A stretch of 64,000 nucleotides of DNA from Lachnospiraceae bacterium M18-1 (GCA_000403295.2 KE159612.1:417242-481241); one strand, 5' to 3'. Numbered from the stretch's first letter, positions 8,116 through 17,342 are shown. A program made the numbers and translations. The notes: generated by a model from the letters alone, not told the origin.

Positions 8116-9294
8116 ATGAAAAAATTGAATGTAGCCCTGGCAGGATTGAGCTTCGGCCTGGAGTTTGCCGCGATCTACTGCAAACATCCGGATGTGGACA
8201 AAGTGTATCTTGTAGACAAAAATGAAAAGCTTCTGCGTATCGCGATGGAACGCTACAGCATCCCGAAGGAGCGGTGCCATACGGACCTGCAGGAGATTCT
8301 GGATAATCCGGAGATCGATGCCGTGCATCTAGTCACGCCGCCGGCCACCCACGCGCCTTTTTCTGTCCGCGTATTGAATGCGGGAAAGCACTGCGGCTGT
8401 ACCATTCCCATGGGAATGAGCATCCAGGAGCTGAATGATGTGATCCATGCCCGGAAACAGTCTGGAAAAAACTACATGTTTATGGAGACTACAATCTTCC
8501 AGCGGGAATTTCTCTATATGAAGGAACTCTATGAGAAAGGGGAACTGGGAAGGCTTCAATACATGACCTGCGCCCACTATCAGGATATGGAAGGGTGGCC
8601 GGAATACTGGAAAGGCTTTCCGCCGCTCATGCATCCCACCCATGCGGTGGCGCCCTGCCTGATGCTGGCGGGACATCTGCCGGATCGCGTCTATGCAAGA
8701 GGCTCAGGAAAGGTCAGAAAGGAACTGGAGGAGCAGTACGGATGTCCATACGCGTTTGAAGCGGCATTTATTTCGCTCAAGGACAGTGATGTGACGATTG
8801 AGATGGAGCGTTTCCTATACGGCGTGGCCCGCAGCTATTCTGAGTGTTTCCGTATATATGGGGAAAATAAAAGTTTCGAGTGGCAGCAGCTGGCGAAGGA
8901 AGACCCGGTGCTCTATACCAGGACGGGCGCCCTGCAGAAGGTGGATATCCTGACCGATGAAAATGAGGAATCCAGCCGGGGCGGCGAGATCAAAGAGGAA
9001 CGGATCAAGATTCCGGATTATGCGCACCTCCTGCCGGAAGAGATCGCGGCATTCACCCAAAATACGGTTTATAATAATGAAAATACGCATCTTTCCTTTA
9101 CGCAGGGAGGCGGACACGGCGGTTCCCATCCCCATCTGGTCCATGAGTTCATCCGTTCCATCCTGGAGGAAAGGACTCCGGTCATGGACGACATCATGGG
9201 AGCCTACTGGACAGGTACTGGTATCTGCGCCCACGAATCGGCCATGCAGGACGGAAAGGTGATATCCATTCCGGCTTTTGAAAAAGTAGAATAA
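8116..9294 (+). CDS. Gfo/Idh/MocA-family oxidoreductase
   Basis: The 392-residue protein opens with a beta-strand and a dinucleotide-binding region resembling that of the Gfo/Idh/MocA family, although the classic GxGxxG is degenerate (ALAGLSFG). DNPEIDAVHLVTPPATH is the typical second strand and active-site approach, and NAGKHCGC takes the place of the usual GKHVxxEKP lysine motif. The lysine is replaced, so the redox chemistry may differ. Such enzymes oxidise or reduce sugars, inositols or N-acyl sugars with NAD(P). The ATG at 8116 follows AAGGAGGAAGG; an upstream in-frame ATG at 8062 falls inside repeat B. No operon partner is obvious. Confidence 0.8.
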   Translation: MKKLNVALAGLSFGLEFAAIYCKHPDVDKVYLVDKNEKLLRIAMERYSIPKERCHTDLQEILDNPEIDAVHLVTPPATHAPFSVRVLNAGKHCGCTIPMGMSIQELNDVIHARKQSGKNYMFMETTIFQREFLYMKELYEKGELGRLQYMTCAHYQDMEGWPEYWKGFPPLMHPTHAVAPCLMLAGHLPDRVYARGSGKVRKELEEQYGCPYAFEAAFISLKDSDVTIEMERFLYGVARSYSECFRIYGENKSFEWQQLAKEDPVLYTRTGALQKVDILTDENEESSRGGEIKEERIKIPDYAHLLPEEIAAFTQNTVYNNENTHLSFTQGGGHGGSHPHLVHEFIRSILEERTPVMDDIMGAYWTGTGICAHESAMQDGKVISIPAFEKVE

Positions 9295-9322
9295 CGCGGC
9301 AGGTGGGAAGACAGTAAAAATG

Positions 9323-9440
9323 GTTACAGTTCACGGCCCAACCGGCCGCGAACTGTAACGCATCCAGCCCATTGAAAAGTCGCCTGACGGCGAGGGGCTG
9401 GATGCCTTGCAACAGGGTGCAAGGCACAGTGAACAGTAAC
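9323..9440. repeat. Dispersed repeat family A, copy 3 (complete, 118 bp)
   Basis: The element starts GTTACAGTTCAC and ends GTGAACAGTAAC, so its ends are inverted repeats. Inside are three hairpins in series: the left-end hairpin (GAACTGTAAC arm), the GCATCCAGCCC/GGGCTGGATGC hairpin, and a CCTTGCAACAGGGTGCAAGG hairpin. This copy defines the family ends best. Confidence 0.8.
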
Positions 9441-9574
9441 TAAAAATGGCATTAGAAGATATTTTTTGCAACAGCTCCGTTGTTTTTTCCTGCTATGACT
9501 GCTATAATAAAAAACATGGTGAAGTTTCGCTGCTGATGCCCCGCAGGGCACATGGCAGCAGAAAGGCGGAAAAA

Positions 9575-10210
9575 ATGAACGTAAGAGAGATGCGAAACGA
9601 TGTATTGGGCCCCCGTGTAGTCAAAGCGCTGGAGTCCCGCAATATGGAAGCTTATTATGTGAAGACAAAGGAAGAGGCCCTGGCAAAAGCTCTGGAGCTG
9701 ATTCCGGAGGGCAGCTCTGTCAGCTGGGGCGGCAGCATGTCCGTGCAGGAGATCGGACTTTTGGATGCGGTCCGCGCAGGCAATTATGAGGTTCTGGACC
9801 GGGGGACGAAGGAGACACGCCCGGAGCAGGAAGAAGTCATGCACCAGGCGCTGAACTGCGATGTGTACCTGGGCAGTACCAATGCGCTCAGCGAGGACGG
9901 GATACTGGTGAATATCGATGGAAATGCCAACCGGGTGGCGGCTTATTCCTACGGCCCGAAAACGGTCCTGCTGATCGTGGGCATGAATAAGGTGGTTAAG
10001 ACCGAAGCCGATGCCATGAGCCGTGCGAAACATGAAGCGGCGCCCATCAATGCGCAGCGGTTCGGGATCCAGACTCCCTGCGTGAAGAATGGAACCTGCG
10101 CAGACTGCAAGTCTCCAGACTGCATCTGCTGTCAGATCCTGATCACCAGGTTTTCCAGGGTGCCGAAACGGACGAAAGTCATTCTGGCAGATGAAGATCT
10201 TGGATTTTAA
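9575..10210 (+). CDS. LUD-domain protein
   Basis: The 211-residue protein fits the LUD family (lactate utilisation LutB/LutC and relatives): an NMEAYYVKTKEEAL start, GSSVSWGGSMS, LGSTNALSEDG and NRVAAYSYGPK are characteristic. A cysteine-rich stretch near the C-terminus, C-x5-C-x2-C-x4-C-x2-CC (around residues 170-190), could bind a metal or cluster. I chose the ATG at 9575 because MNVREMRN aligns with the usual family start; the frame is open upstream through the repeat A border. Stand-alone LUD proteins of Clostridia have no fixed function. The stop codon abuts repeat B copy 2. Confidence 0.8.
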   Translation: MNVREMRNDVLGPRVVKALESRNMEAYYVKTKEEALAKALELIPEGSSVSWGGSMSVQEIGLLDAVRAGNYEVLDRGTKETRPEQEEVMHQALNCDVYLGSTNALSEDGILVNIDGNANRVAAYSYGPKTVLLIVGMNKVVKTEADAMSRAKHEAAPINAQRFGIQTPCVKNGTCADCKSPDCICCQILITRFSRVPKRTKVILADEDLGF

Positions 10211-10309
10211 AAGTTACCAGTTGTACGGTTGCTAATCCGAAGTCGCATTTTCATTGCAAATTGTGTAAAAATGTGACTTCGGATTGCAACCGTACAGCTG
10301 GAAAAGTTT
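10211..10309. repeat. Dispersed long-hairpin repeat family B, copy 2
   Basis: Arms containing TTGTACGGTTGC, AATCCGAAGTC and GCATTTTCATTGCAA on the left pair with their counterparts on the right, ending CGTACAGCTGG. The element begins directly after the LUD stop codon, so it could protect or end that message. Confidence 0.8.
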
Positions 10310-10383
10310 CCGAAACCGCAGCAGACGGGTCTGAGGTATATCAGTACTAGAAATCAAGAAAGGCAGGCTGTGCAGGCAGAACG

Positions 10384-11292
10384 ATGGAGAACAAGAATCT
10401 GAAAGGAAAGAAGGCGTCTGCATCCAGTGGAGGGGCCGCGAAAAAAACGACGAAGAAGGCTGGCAGTAAAAAGACTGCCGGGAAGAAAACATCAAAAAAG
10501 GCGGCCCGGAAGGCGGAAAAGCAGGAAGGAAAAAAGGGCGGCCTGCTTACGAATCTGATCATGCTTTTTGCATTCGGCATCCTGGCCGTTTCTATCTATC
10601 AGATCGTGATGATGGTCCTGCCTTACTATCAAGGCGGACAGGAGTATGATAAGGTCAAGGAGCTGGCAGTTACAGAACCCAAGCCGGAGGAAGATGGGGA
10701 GGGCGAAAAGCCGGGGGACGGATTTCAGGTGGACTTTGAGGCGCTTCTTGCAGAGAATCCTGACACAGTCGCCTGGATCCGTCTGGAGGAACCGGCCGTC
10801 ATCAGCTATCCGGTTGTCAAGAGCCAGGACAATGAAGAATATCTGACCAAGACATTTTCTGCGAATGATAACAAACTGGGCGCGATCTTTCTGGATAAAC
10901 GGAGCAGTTCCTCATTTTCAGACAGAAATTCCTTTATTTACGGACACAACCTGAAGGTGGGAGGCGAGATGTTTTCCCAGCTCAACGCATACGCGGATGA
11001 GGAGTTCTGTAAGCAGCATCCATATTTTTATATTTACACGCCGGACGGCATGACAAAGGTCTATCAGGTGTTTTCGGCGGGCGTGGTAAATGCGATGGCA
11101 GATAATTATAATCTGGATTATGATACAGATGAGGAGTTCATGGATTATCTGGAGCTGTGCAGAAGTTCGTCTAATTATCAGGTGGAGACGGACCTGCATG
11201 CAGGGTCCCGGATCGTGAGCCTGTCCACCTGTACCAATGTGCTGGAGGATGAGCGGTTTCTGCTTCAGGGCGTGCTGATCGAGGAATACTGA
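10384..11292 (+). CDS. Class B sortase
   Basis: The 302-residue protein has a very basic Lys/Ala/Ser/Thr-rich cytoplasmic head (residues 1-52), one membrane anchor (about 53-78) and an extracellular sortase domain. The catalytic residues are visible: His188 in FIYGHN, Cys283 in SLSTC and Arg291 in DERF. The spacing and the LSTCTN motif place it with class B sortases, which attach proteins bearing an NPQTN-like signal to the peptidoglycan. No sorting substrate is encoded nearby. The lysine-rich head of about 50 residues is unusually long; it could contact anionic lipids or the ribosome. Confidence 0.88.
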   Translation: MENKNLKGKKASASSGGAAKKTTKKAGSKKTAGKKTSKKAARKAEKQEGKKGGLLTNLIMLFAFGILAVSIYQIVMMVLPYYQGGQEYDKVKELAVTEPKPEEDGEGEKPGDGFQVDFEALLAENPDTVAWIRLEEPAVISYPVVKSQDNEEYLTKTFSANDNKLGAIFLDKRSSSSFSDRNSFIYGHNLKVGGEMFSQLNAYADEEFCKQHPYFYIYTPDGMTKVYQVFSAGVVNAMADNYNLDYDTDEEFMDYLELCRSSSNYQVETDLHAGSRIVSLSTCTNVLEDERFLLQGVLIEEY

Positions 11293-11315
11293 CTTAGATC
11301 ATAGGAGGGAGCATT

Positions 11316-11504
11316 ATGGCGGATCGTTTTGCGGTAGGGGACATCATCCGGCTGAAAAAGCAGCATCCATGCGGAAATTTTGAGTGGGAAGTGCTCCGGG
11401 TGGGGGCGGATTTCCGCCTGAAGTGCTGCGGATGCGGCCATCAGGTGATGGTGCCCAGGAAATTGGTGGAAAAAAATACAAAGGAAATTCGCAAAAAGGC
11501 TTGA
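11316..11504 (+). CDS. DUF951 family protein
   Basis: This 62-residue protein belongs to the DUF951 family of Firmicutes: FAVGDIIRLKKQHPCG, then a C-x-x-C knuckle (KCCGCGH) and a basic C-terminus. The small beta-rich fold resembles nucleic-acid-binding barrels, but no function is established. Its start follows TAGGAGGGAGC. It is often found next to rpsF and ribosomal genes in Clostridia, as here. Its last bases overlap the -35 box of the rpsF promoter. Confidence 0.85.
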   Translation: MADRFAVGDIIRLKKQHPCGNFEWEVLRVGADFRLKCCGCGHQVMVPRKLVEKNTKEIRKKA

Positions 11505-11529
11505 ATCATAAAAAGTCTTGTGCTATGAT
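11501..11529 (+). promoter_or_regulatory. Promoter of the rpsF-ssb-rpsR operon
   Basis: TTGAAT (11501-11506) and an extended TGCTATGAT -10 (TATGAT at 11524-11529) are spaced 17 bases. The leader of about 160 bases before rpsF contains an inverted repeat CAGATC/GATCTG near 11610-11632. It could hold an S6:S18 autoregulatory site, known for this operon in Firmicutes, but I could not verify its conserved features. Confidence 0.7.
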
Positions 11530-11696
11530 AAACACCTGTGTGACATACACAATGAACTACAGCTGTTTGGGTACGGCAGATGATTGAATCGTCGATCGCT
11601 TTGAACAGCAGATCAGATTTTTGCAGATCTGACAGAGAATTTTTTCCTTGCTCCCGGGCAGGCGGGGGCCAGAGACCAGAAGGAGGTGCAGGACAC

Positions 11697-11984
11697 ATGA
11701 ACAAGTATGAGTTAGCCGTTGTTGTCAGCGCAAAGCTCGAAGATGATGCAAGAGCAGAAGTAGTGGAGAAGGTAAAAGCATTGATCACCCGTTTCGGCGG
11801 CAATGTAACAGACGTTGACGAATGGGGCAAGAGAAGATTTGCTTATGAGATTCAGAAGATGAAAGAAGGATTCTACTATTTCGTACACTTCGAGTCTGAC
11901 GCGGCTGTTCCGGGTGAAGTGGAACAGCGTATCCGTATCATGGATAACGTGCTCAGATATTTATGCGTGAAGCAAGAGGCATAA
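11697..11984 (+). CDS. rpsF: 30S ribosomal protein S6
   Basis: The 95-residue protein has the S6 fold: MNKYELAVVV first strand, GGNVTDVDEWGKRRFAYEI, then EGFYYFVHFE. It binds S18 and 16S rRNA in the platform of the small subunit. AAGGAGG precedes the ATG at 11697; the frame is open upstream but the leader is non-coding. It is the first gene of the rpsF-ssb-rpsR operon, a conserved arrangement that ties ribosome and replication functions together. Confidence 0.97.
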   Translation: MNKYELAVVVSAKLEDDARAEVVEKVKALITRFGGNVTDVDEWGKRRFAYEIQKMKEGFYYFVHFESDAAVPGEVEQRIRIMDNVLRYLCVKQEA

Positions 11985-11999
11985 AAGAAAGAGGTATAT

Positions 12000-12470
12000 A
12001 TGAATAAAGTAGTTTTGGTGGGTCGCCTGACAAGGGACCCCGAAGTCAGATATTCACAGGGTGACAGCGCAACTGCAGTAGCAAGATATACGATCGCTGT
12101 AGACCGCAGGTTCAAGAGGGACAACGAACCCACTGCAGATTTTATTCCCTGCGTGATCTTCGGACGTTCCGCTGAGTTTGCGGAGAAGTATTTCCGCCAG
12201 GGTATGCGGGTAGCCATATCCGGACGTATCCAGACCGGAAGCTACACGAATAAGGACGGCGTGAAGGTGTACACGACGGAAGTGATCGTAGAGGATCAGG
12301 AATTTGCAGAGAGTAAGTCTGAGTTTGAAGCGAACCGCGGTTCCTATCAGCAGAACTCTTATCAGCAGCAGAATAACTACCAGCAGCCGGTGCCTTCGCC
12401 GGGAGCAGATGTGGGTGATGGCTTCATGAACATCCCGGACGGGATAGATGAGGAACTGCCGTTTAGTTAA
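12000..12470 (+). CDS. ssb: Single-stranded DNA-binding protein
   Basis: The 156-residue protein has the SSB OB-fold (MNKVVLVGRLTRDPE start, FIPCVIFGRSAEFAEKY, VAISGRIQTGSYT) in residues 1-105. A Gln/Asn/Tyr-rich flexible linker follows, and the acidic tip DEELPFS is the docking site for replication and repair partners. It binds single-stranded DNA as a tetramer at the replication fork. It lies between rpsF and rpsR, 15 bases after rpsF. Confidence 0.97.
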   Translation: MNKVVLVGRLTRDPEVRYSQGDSATAVARYTIAVDRRFKRDNEPTADFIPCVIFGRSAEFAEKYFRQGMRVAISGRIQTGSYTNKDGVKVYTTEVIVEDQEFAESKSEFEANRGSYQQNSYQQQNNYQQPVPSPGADVGDGFMNIPDGIDEELPFS

Positions 12471-12602
12471 ATTTACCGAATGGGTATGATCCTGCGGAGC
12501 CCGGCAGGGCAGGCAGATCTGCCTGGTAATGATAATAGACGTTCCTAACCGGATCCGTATGGGATTCCATGCGGAGGATATAAATTCAGGAGGTAAAGGA
12601 AG

Positions 12603-12869
12603 ATGGCTTACGAAAAGGGAAGCAGACCGGAAGGCGGCTTCAAGAGAAGAGGCCCTGTACGCAGAAGAAAAAAAGTATGCGTATTCTGCGGAAAAGAAAA
12701 TAACGAGATTGATTACAAAGACGTGGCAAAGCTGAAGAAGTATATCTCTGAGAGAGGGAAGATCCTTCCCAGAAGAATCACAGGCAACTGTGCAAAGCAT
12801 CAGAGAGCGCTTACCGTAGCGATCAAGAGAGCAAGACACATCGCTCTGATGCCGTATGTTCAGGACTAA
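12603..12869 (+). CDS. rpsR: 30S ribosomal protein S18
   Basis: The 88-residue basic protein contains the S18 core, with a CVFC metal-knuckle-like pair, [22 protein letters not shown] and [11 protein letters not shown]. It pairs with S6 in the small subunit. It is preceded by AGGAGGTAAAGGAAG. A 16-bp perfect palindrome at 12510-12525 lies in the ssb-rpsR gap. A strong terminator follows. Confidence 0.97.
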   Translation: MAYEKGSRPEGGFKRRGPVRRRKKVCVFCGKENNEIDYKDVAKLKKYISERGKILPRRITGNCAKHQRALTVAIKRARHIALMPYVQD

Positions 12870-12890
12870 TTAAAAAGACATGTAAAAGGG

Positions 12891-12933
12891 CTGCCGCACC
12901 GGGGAACAGAAGATTCCGGGTGCGGCAGTTTTT
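12891..12933 (+). terminator. Rho-independent terminator after rpsR
   Basis: CTGCCGCACC (12891-12900) pairs with GGTGCGGCAG (12919-12928) and is followed by five T residues. It ends the rpsF-ssb-rpsR message. Confidence 0.9.
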
Positions 12934-13150
12934 CGGTGGCCGGCGGATAAAAGTGCGGACCGTCCTGCTGCAGCTCACCCCGGGTATGCACTGCGGTGTG
13001 TTGCCGCAGAACGGTACAGTCCTGATATTTTCCCAATGATTGTGTTACCTCCTGGTGCAGATTCAGATTATAGTGGATTAATTTCAAAAAAGGTGTTATA
13101 CTAGACATGTTAGTGACTGGAATCGTCCGAGGAGTTGGAGAGGGAAAATC

Positions 13151-15193
13151 ATGAAAAAGAAAGATGTGCGTTTGAAAGGACAGCTAAAGATGTATATGCG
13201 ATGGCCGCTCATCATGACGGTGCTCTTGATCGCAATGAACATCTGGATGTATCGGATTGACAGGCAGGCTGCCGGGATGATGTCTGTGTTCGTTATCATC
13301 TATGCTGTGATTGTCGGTATCCTGTATTTTCATAATCGGTCATTGATCCTTGCTGATATGATCCAGTTCTCGACCCAGTATAAAGGGATACAGAATACTC
13401 TCCTGCGGGAGCTTGCCATTCCTTATGCCATTCTGATGGAGGACGGCCGGATCGTATGGAAAAACGACCGGTTTGCGGAGGAATTTTGCGGCAGGCGGTC
13501 GGAAAGGTATCTGAATAAGCTGGTTCCTGAGATCAGCCGAAGCGTATTCCCCGGGGATGAGGAGAATGTGGAACTGGAGATCCAGCATAACGGACGGGAT
13601 TATCAGGTCCATCTCAGCAAAGTTTCCATGGAAGGCTTCAGTGAGACAGAGGATGTGCTGCACATCCCCAGGGAAAAGGAATTTTTTATCGTCATCTATA
13701 TGACGGATGTGACAGAATTGAATGCTAATTTGCGGGAGATTGACAACCAGCGAATGATCGCCGGCCTGATCTATATCGACAATTATGATGAGATCATGGA
13801 CAGCGTGGAAGAGGTGCGCCAGTCCCTTCTGGTGGCGCTGATCGACCGCAAGATCAACAAATATATCAATGATGCCGACGGACTTGTGAAGAAAATGGAA
13901 AAGGACAAGTATTTTATCGTCATCAAGAAAGAAGCTTATCAGAAGTTTGAAGCAGACCGTTTTTCACTGCTGGAGGACGTCAAGCAGGTGAACATCGGCA
14001 ATGCACGTTCAGCCACGCTGAGTATCGGACTGGGCGTCAATACATCGACCTATGCGCAGAGTTATGATTATGCACGCATGGCGATCGATCTGGCACTGGC
14101 CAGGGGCGGCGACCAGGCAGTCGTGAAGGACTGCCACGGCCTGAAGTATTACGGCGGAAAAAAGGAGCAGACCTCCAAGAATACGCGGGTCAAGGCCCGG
14201 GTCAAGGCAGAGGCGCTGCGGGAGTTTATCGTTGCCAAGGACCAGATTTTTGTCATGGGACACCGTCTGGCGGACGCGGACAGCCTGGGGGCCTGCATGG
14301 GGATCTACCGCGCGGCGAAGGAGCTGGGCAAGAAGGCCCATGTAGTGCTGGACGAGGTTTCCAATTCCATCCGGCCGCTGTATGATGAGATTCTGGACAG
14401 TTCTGCTTATGAAAGCGATATTTTCCTGACACCGGACAGGGCTCTGGACAGGATCAATGAAAATTCCATGGTGGTCGTGGTCGACACCAACAAGCCGCCC
14501 ATGACGGAGTGCCCCGAACTGCTGAAGCAGTCTAAGACCATTGCCGTACTGGACCACCACAGGCAGGGCAGCATGGTCATCGAGAATGCGGTGCTCTCCT
14601 ATGTAGAGCCGTATTCTTCATCTACCTGTGAAATGGTAGCGGAGGTGCTGCAGTATATCGTCGACGACCTGCGGATTCCGTCGGTGGAGGCGGACTGCCT
14701 GTACGCCGGGATCATGATCGATACCCGGAACTTCATGAACCGGACCGGGGTAAGGACCTTTGAGGCGGCGGCATTTTTGAGAAGGTGCGGCGCAGATATC
14801 ACGCGTGTGAGAAAGATGTTCCGGGATGATATGGAGTCCTACCGGGCCAAGGCGGAGACCGTTCGGATGGCCGAGGTTTACCGCAGTGAGTATGCCATTG
14901 CGGAGTGTCCGGGCGATATCGACAGTCCTACCGTACTGGGGGCGCAGGCGGCCAATGAACTGCTGGATATCAGCGGCATCAAGGCATCCTTTGTACTTAC
15001 AATATATAATGGAAGAATTTTCCTCAGCGCCCGTTCCATCGACGAGGTCAATGTTCAGATCATTGCCGAAAAGCTGGGCGGAGGCGGACATATCAATGCG
15101 GCAGGCGTGCAGTTTGACCATACGGATGTAAAGGAAGCAATCCATAGATTAAAAGAAACGATCGACCAGATGATAGAGGCCGGAGACATCTGA
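13151..15193 (+). CDS. gdpP: c-di-AMP phosphodiesterase GdpP (DHH/DHHA1)
   Basis: The 680-residue membrane protein has two N-terminal membrane helices (about 15-58), a PAS-like domain, a degenerate GGDEF domain (about 175-300) and a DHH/DHHA1 phosphoesterase (about 345-670). Metal ligands are seen in MGHRLADADSLG, in VVVDTNKP and in the DHH triad at residues 468-470; GGGGHINAAG is the DHHA1 substrate loop. The enzyme hydrolyses cyclic di-AMP to pApA and so controls turgor, cell wall and potassium balance. It precedes rplI and dnaB as in many Firmicutes. The first motif reads H-x3-D-x-D, matching active members. Confidence 0.95.
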   Translation: MKKKDVRLKGQLKMYMRWPLIMTVLLIAMNIWMYRIDRQAAGMMSVFVIIYAVIVGILYFHNRSLILADMIQFSTQYKGIQNTLLRELAIPYAILMEDGRIVWKNDRFAEEFCGRRSERYLNKLVPEISRSVFPGDEENVELEIQHNGRDYQVHLSKVSMEGFSETEDVLHIPREKEFFIVIYMTDVTELNANLREIDNQRMIAGLIYIDNYDEIMDSVEEVRQSLLVALIDRKINKYINDADGLVKKMEKDKYFIVIKKEAYQKFEADRFSLLEDVKQVNIGNARSATLSIGLGVNTSTYAQSYDYARMAIDLALARGGDQAVVKDCHGLKYYGGKKEQTSKNTRVKARVKAEALREFIVAKDQIFVMGHRLADADSLGACMGIYRAAKELGKKAHVVLDEVSNSIRPLYDEILDSSAYESDIFLTPDRALDRINENSMVVVVDTNKPPMTECPELLKQSKTIAVLDHHRQGSMVIENAVLSYVEPYSSSTCEMVAEVLQYIVDDLRIPSVEADCLYAGIMIDTRNFMNRTGVRTFEAAAFLRRCGADITRVRKMFRDDMESYRAKAETVRMAEVYRSEYAIAECPGDIDSPTVLGAQAANELLDISGIKASFVLTIYNGRIFLSARSIDEVNVQIIAEKLGGGGHINAAGVQFDHTDVKEAIHRLKETIDQMIEAGDI

Positions 15194-15290
15194 CAGCAGG
15201 ATCAAGGTATCTGTATTATGCAGTGACACGGATCAGGCCGGAGTTTCCGCGTCGAAACAGACAGAGGGAAAGAATAAAGGAGTTTTATCT

Positions 15291-15740
15291 ATGAAAGTAA
15301 TTTTATTACAGGATGTAAAGTCCCTTGGAAAAGAGGGCGAAATTGTAAACGTAAATGACGGATATGCGCGGAATTTTATCATTCCGAAGAAGCTGGGTGT
15401 GGAAGCGAACAGCAAAAACATGAATGACCTGAAGCTGAAAAAAAGCAATGAGGAAAAGATTGCCAGGGAGAACAAAGAGGCTGCTGCGAAACTGGCCGAA
15501 GAACTAAAAGCCGGGCAGGTTGAACTCAGGATCAAGGTGGGCGAGGGCGGAAAGGCATTTGGCTCCGTATCCGCAAAGGAGATCGCCGCTGCGGTAAAAG
15601 ACCAGATGGGCCTGGATGTGGATAAAAAGAAGATCCAGCTTAAGGAAACGCTGAAAACCCTGGGAACGCATCTGGTTCCGGTAAAGCTGCATCCGGAAGT
15701 GACTGCGGAATTGAAGGTGGAGATCGGGGAAGAGGCATAG
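15291..15740 (+). CDS. rplI: 50S ribosomal protein L9
   Basis: The 149-residue protein starts MKVILLQDVKSLGKEG and contains the L9 signature GYARNFIIPKK. A long connecting helix leads to the C-terminal RNA-binding domain (FGSVSAKEIA). It binds 23S rRNA at the base of the L1 stalk. AAAGGAG precedes the ATG. It follows gdpP by 97 bases and precedes dnaB, a conserved order. Confidence 0.97.
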   Translation: MKVILLQDVKSLGKEGEIVNVNDGYARNFIIPKKLGVEANSKNMNDLKLKKSNEEKIARENKEAAAKLAEELKAGQVELRIKVGEGGKAFGSVSAKEIAAAVKDQMGLDVDKKKIQLKETLKTLGTHLVPVKLHPEVTAELKVEIGEEA

Positions 15741-15828
15741 GATTGGGCATGAGCGAAAATGTACGGCACAGGGCGGAAAGGCAGTCCGCACAGTACCCGC
15801 AGAAGCACCCGCCGGATGCTGAACAGAT

Positions 15829-17196
15829 ATGGATGATGAGGAGCAAAGACAAATGGAAGAGGCGGTAATTAAACGGATCCTGCCTCATAGCACGGAAGCA
15901 GAAGAAGCGGTGATCGCTTCGATGCTGATGAATAAGGATGCCATTTTGGAGACAACGGAGATTCTCACAGGGGAGGATTTCTATCAGACTGCATATGGCA
16001 TCCTCTTTGATGCTATGGCAGAATTATTTCATATGGGAAGACCTGTGGATCTGATCACGCTGCAGGAATATCTGAAAGAGAAGAATGTCCCGCCGGAGAT
16101 CAGCAGCCTGGAATTTGTCAAGGATATCCTGGCAGGCTTCCAGACCTCGGCAAATGCAAAATATTATGCGCAGATCATCAAAGAAAAAGCGACCCTGCGC
16201 AGGCTGATCAAGCTCAACGAAGAGATTGCCAATACCTGTTATTTGGAGAACCGTCCCCTGGAGGAAATACTGGAAATGACGGAGAAGCGGGTCTTTGAAC
16301 TGGTGGAACGGGGCAATTTCCAGGACTTTGTGCCTATCAAGCAGGTGGTCCTAAATGCCCTGGAGGTCATTGAGAGGGCATCCAAGACGAGAGGAACCGT
16401 AACCGGCATACCTACCGGCTTTATCGATCTGGATTATAAGCTTTCGGGCCTGCAGCGGTCGGACCTGATCCTGATCGCGGCCAGACCGTCTATGGGAAAG
16501 ACGGCATTTGTGCTGAATATCGCACAGCATGTGGCGTTTCGGCAGAACCTTTCGGTAGCTGTATTCAGTCTGGAAATGTCCAAGGAGCAGCTGGTGAATC
16601 GTCTGTTTTCCCTGGAATCCCATGTGGACGCTCAGCTCTTGCGTACCGGGAACCTGAAGGACACGGATTGGGAAAAGCTGATCGAGGGCGCCGGGATCAT
16701 CGGAAAGTCCAGGCTGATCATTGACGACACCTCCGGAATCTCTATTGCCGAGATGCGCTCAAAATGCCGGAAGTTCAAGCTGGAGCAGAATCTGGATCTG
16801 ATCATCATCGACTACCTGCAGCTGATGAGCGGGAGCAGCAAGAGAAGCAACGAGAGCCGTCAGCAGGAGATATCAGAGATTTCGCGTTCCTTAAAAGGAC
16901 TGGCGAGGGAGCTGAATGTGCCTGTCATTGCGCTGTCTCAGCTGAGCCGTGCGGTGGAATCCCGGAATGATAAGCGGCCCATGCTTTCCGACCTGCGTGA
17001 GTCAGGAGCCATCGAGCAGGATGCGGACGTGTGTATGTTTATTTACAGGGACGATTATTACAATCACGATTCGGAAGATAAGAACATTGCAGAGATCATC
17101 ATTGCCAAGCAGAGGAACGGCCCCATCGGGACCGTTCGGCTGGCATGGATGCCGCAGTACACACGATTTGGAAATGAACTGCGTCAGCCGGAGTAG
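15829..17196 (+). CDS. dnaB: Replicative DNA helicase DnaB
   Basis: The 455-residue protein has the N-terminal DnaB domain (PHSTEAEEAVIASML) and a RecA-type helicase domain with Walker A ARPSMGKTAF near residue 220, Walker B LIIIDYLQLM and the LSQLSRAVE / RDLRESGAIEQDADV motifs. It unwinds DNA at the fork as a hexamer. Two starts are possible: ATG 15829, with a weak site, or ATG 15853, preceded by GAGGAG nine bases away. The second may be the true start and would shorten the protein by eight residues. Confidence 0.96.
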   Translation: MDDEEQRQMEEAVIKRILPHSTEAEEAVIASMLMNKDAILETTEILTGEDFYQTAYGILFDAMAELFHMGRPVDLITLQEYLKEKNVPPEISSLEFVKDILAGFQTSANAKYYAQIIKEKATLRRLIKLNEEIANTCYLENRPLEEILEMTEKRVFELVERGNFQDFVPIKQVVLNALEVIERASKTRGTVTGIPTGFIDLDYKLSGLQRSDLILIAARPSMGKTAFVLNIAQHVAFRQNLSVAVFSLEMSKEQLVNRLFSLESHVDAQLLRTGNLKDTDWEKLIEGAGIIGKSRLIIDDTSGISIAEMRSKCRKFKLEQNLDLIIIDYLQLMSGSSKRSNESRQQEISEISRSLKGLARELNVPVIALSQLSRAVESRNDKRPMLSDLRESGAIEQDADVCMFIYRDDYYNHDSEDKNIAEIIIAKQRNGPIGTVRLAWMPQYTRFGNELRQPE

Positions 17197-17294
17197 ATGC
17201 TGAGGCGCATACGCCAGACAGATCTGACCGGCACGATTCCCGTCATTTACTGCTGGCTACATCTGCGTGGATGCGGATCAGATACGCTCCGAAA

Positions 17295-17334
17295 TATCCT
17301 GCCCGTTTTAAAATATGTCTGGCAGGGCAGGATA
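17295..17334. terminator. Perfect inverted repeat between convergent dnaB and merR-type gene
   Basis: TATCCTGCCC (17295-17304) pairs perfectly with GGGCAGGATA (17325-17334). The position between two convergent genes suggests a shared terminator, but neither side has a T tract, so this is tentative. Confidence 0.4.
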
Positions 17335-17342
17335 CAGGAGGG

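Noticed and set aside
11530..11696. Riboswitch in the rpsF leader
   Set aside because: I saw no known riboswitch core. An S6:S18 autoregulatory site is possible but not verifiable by eye.
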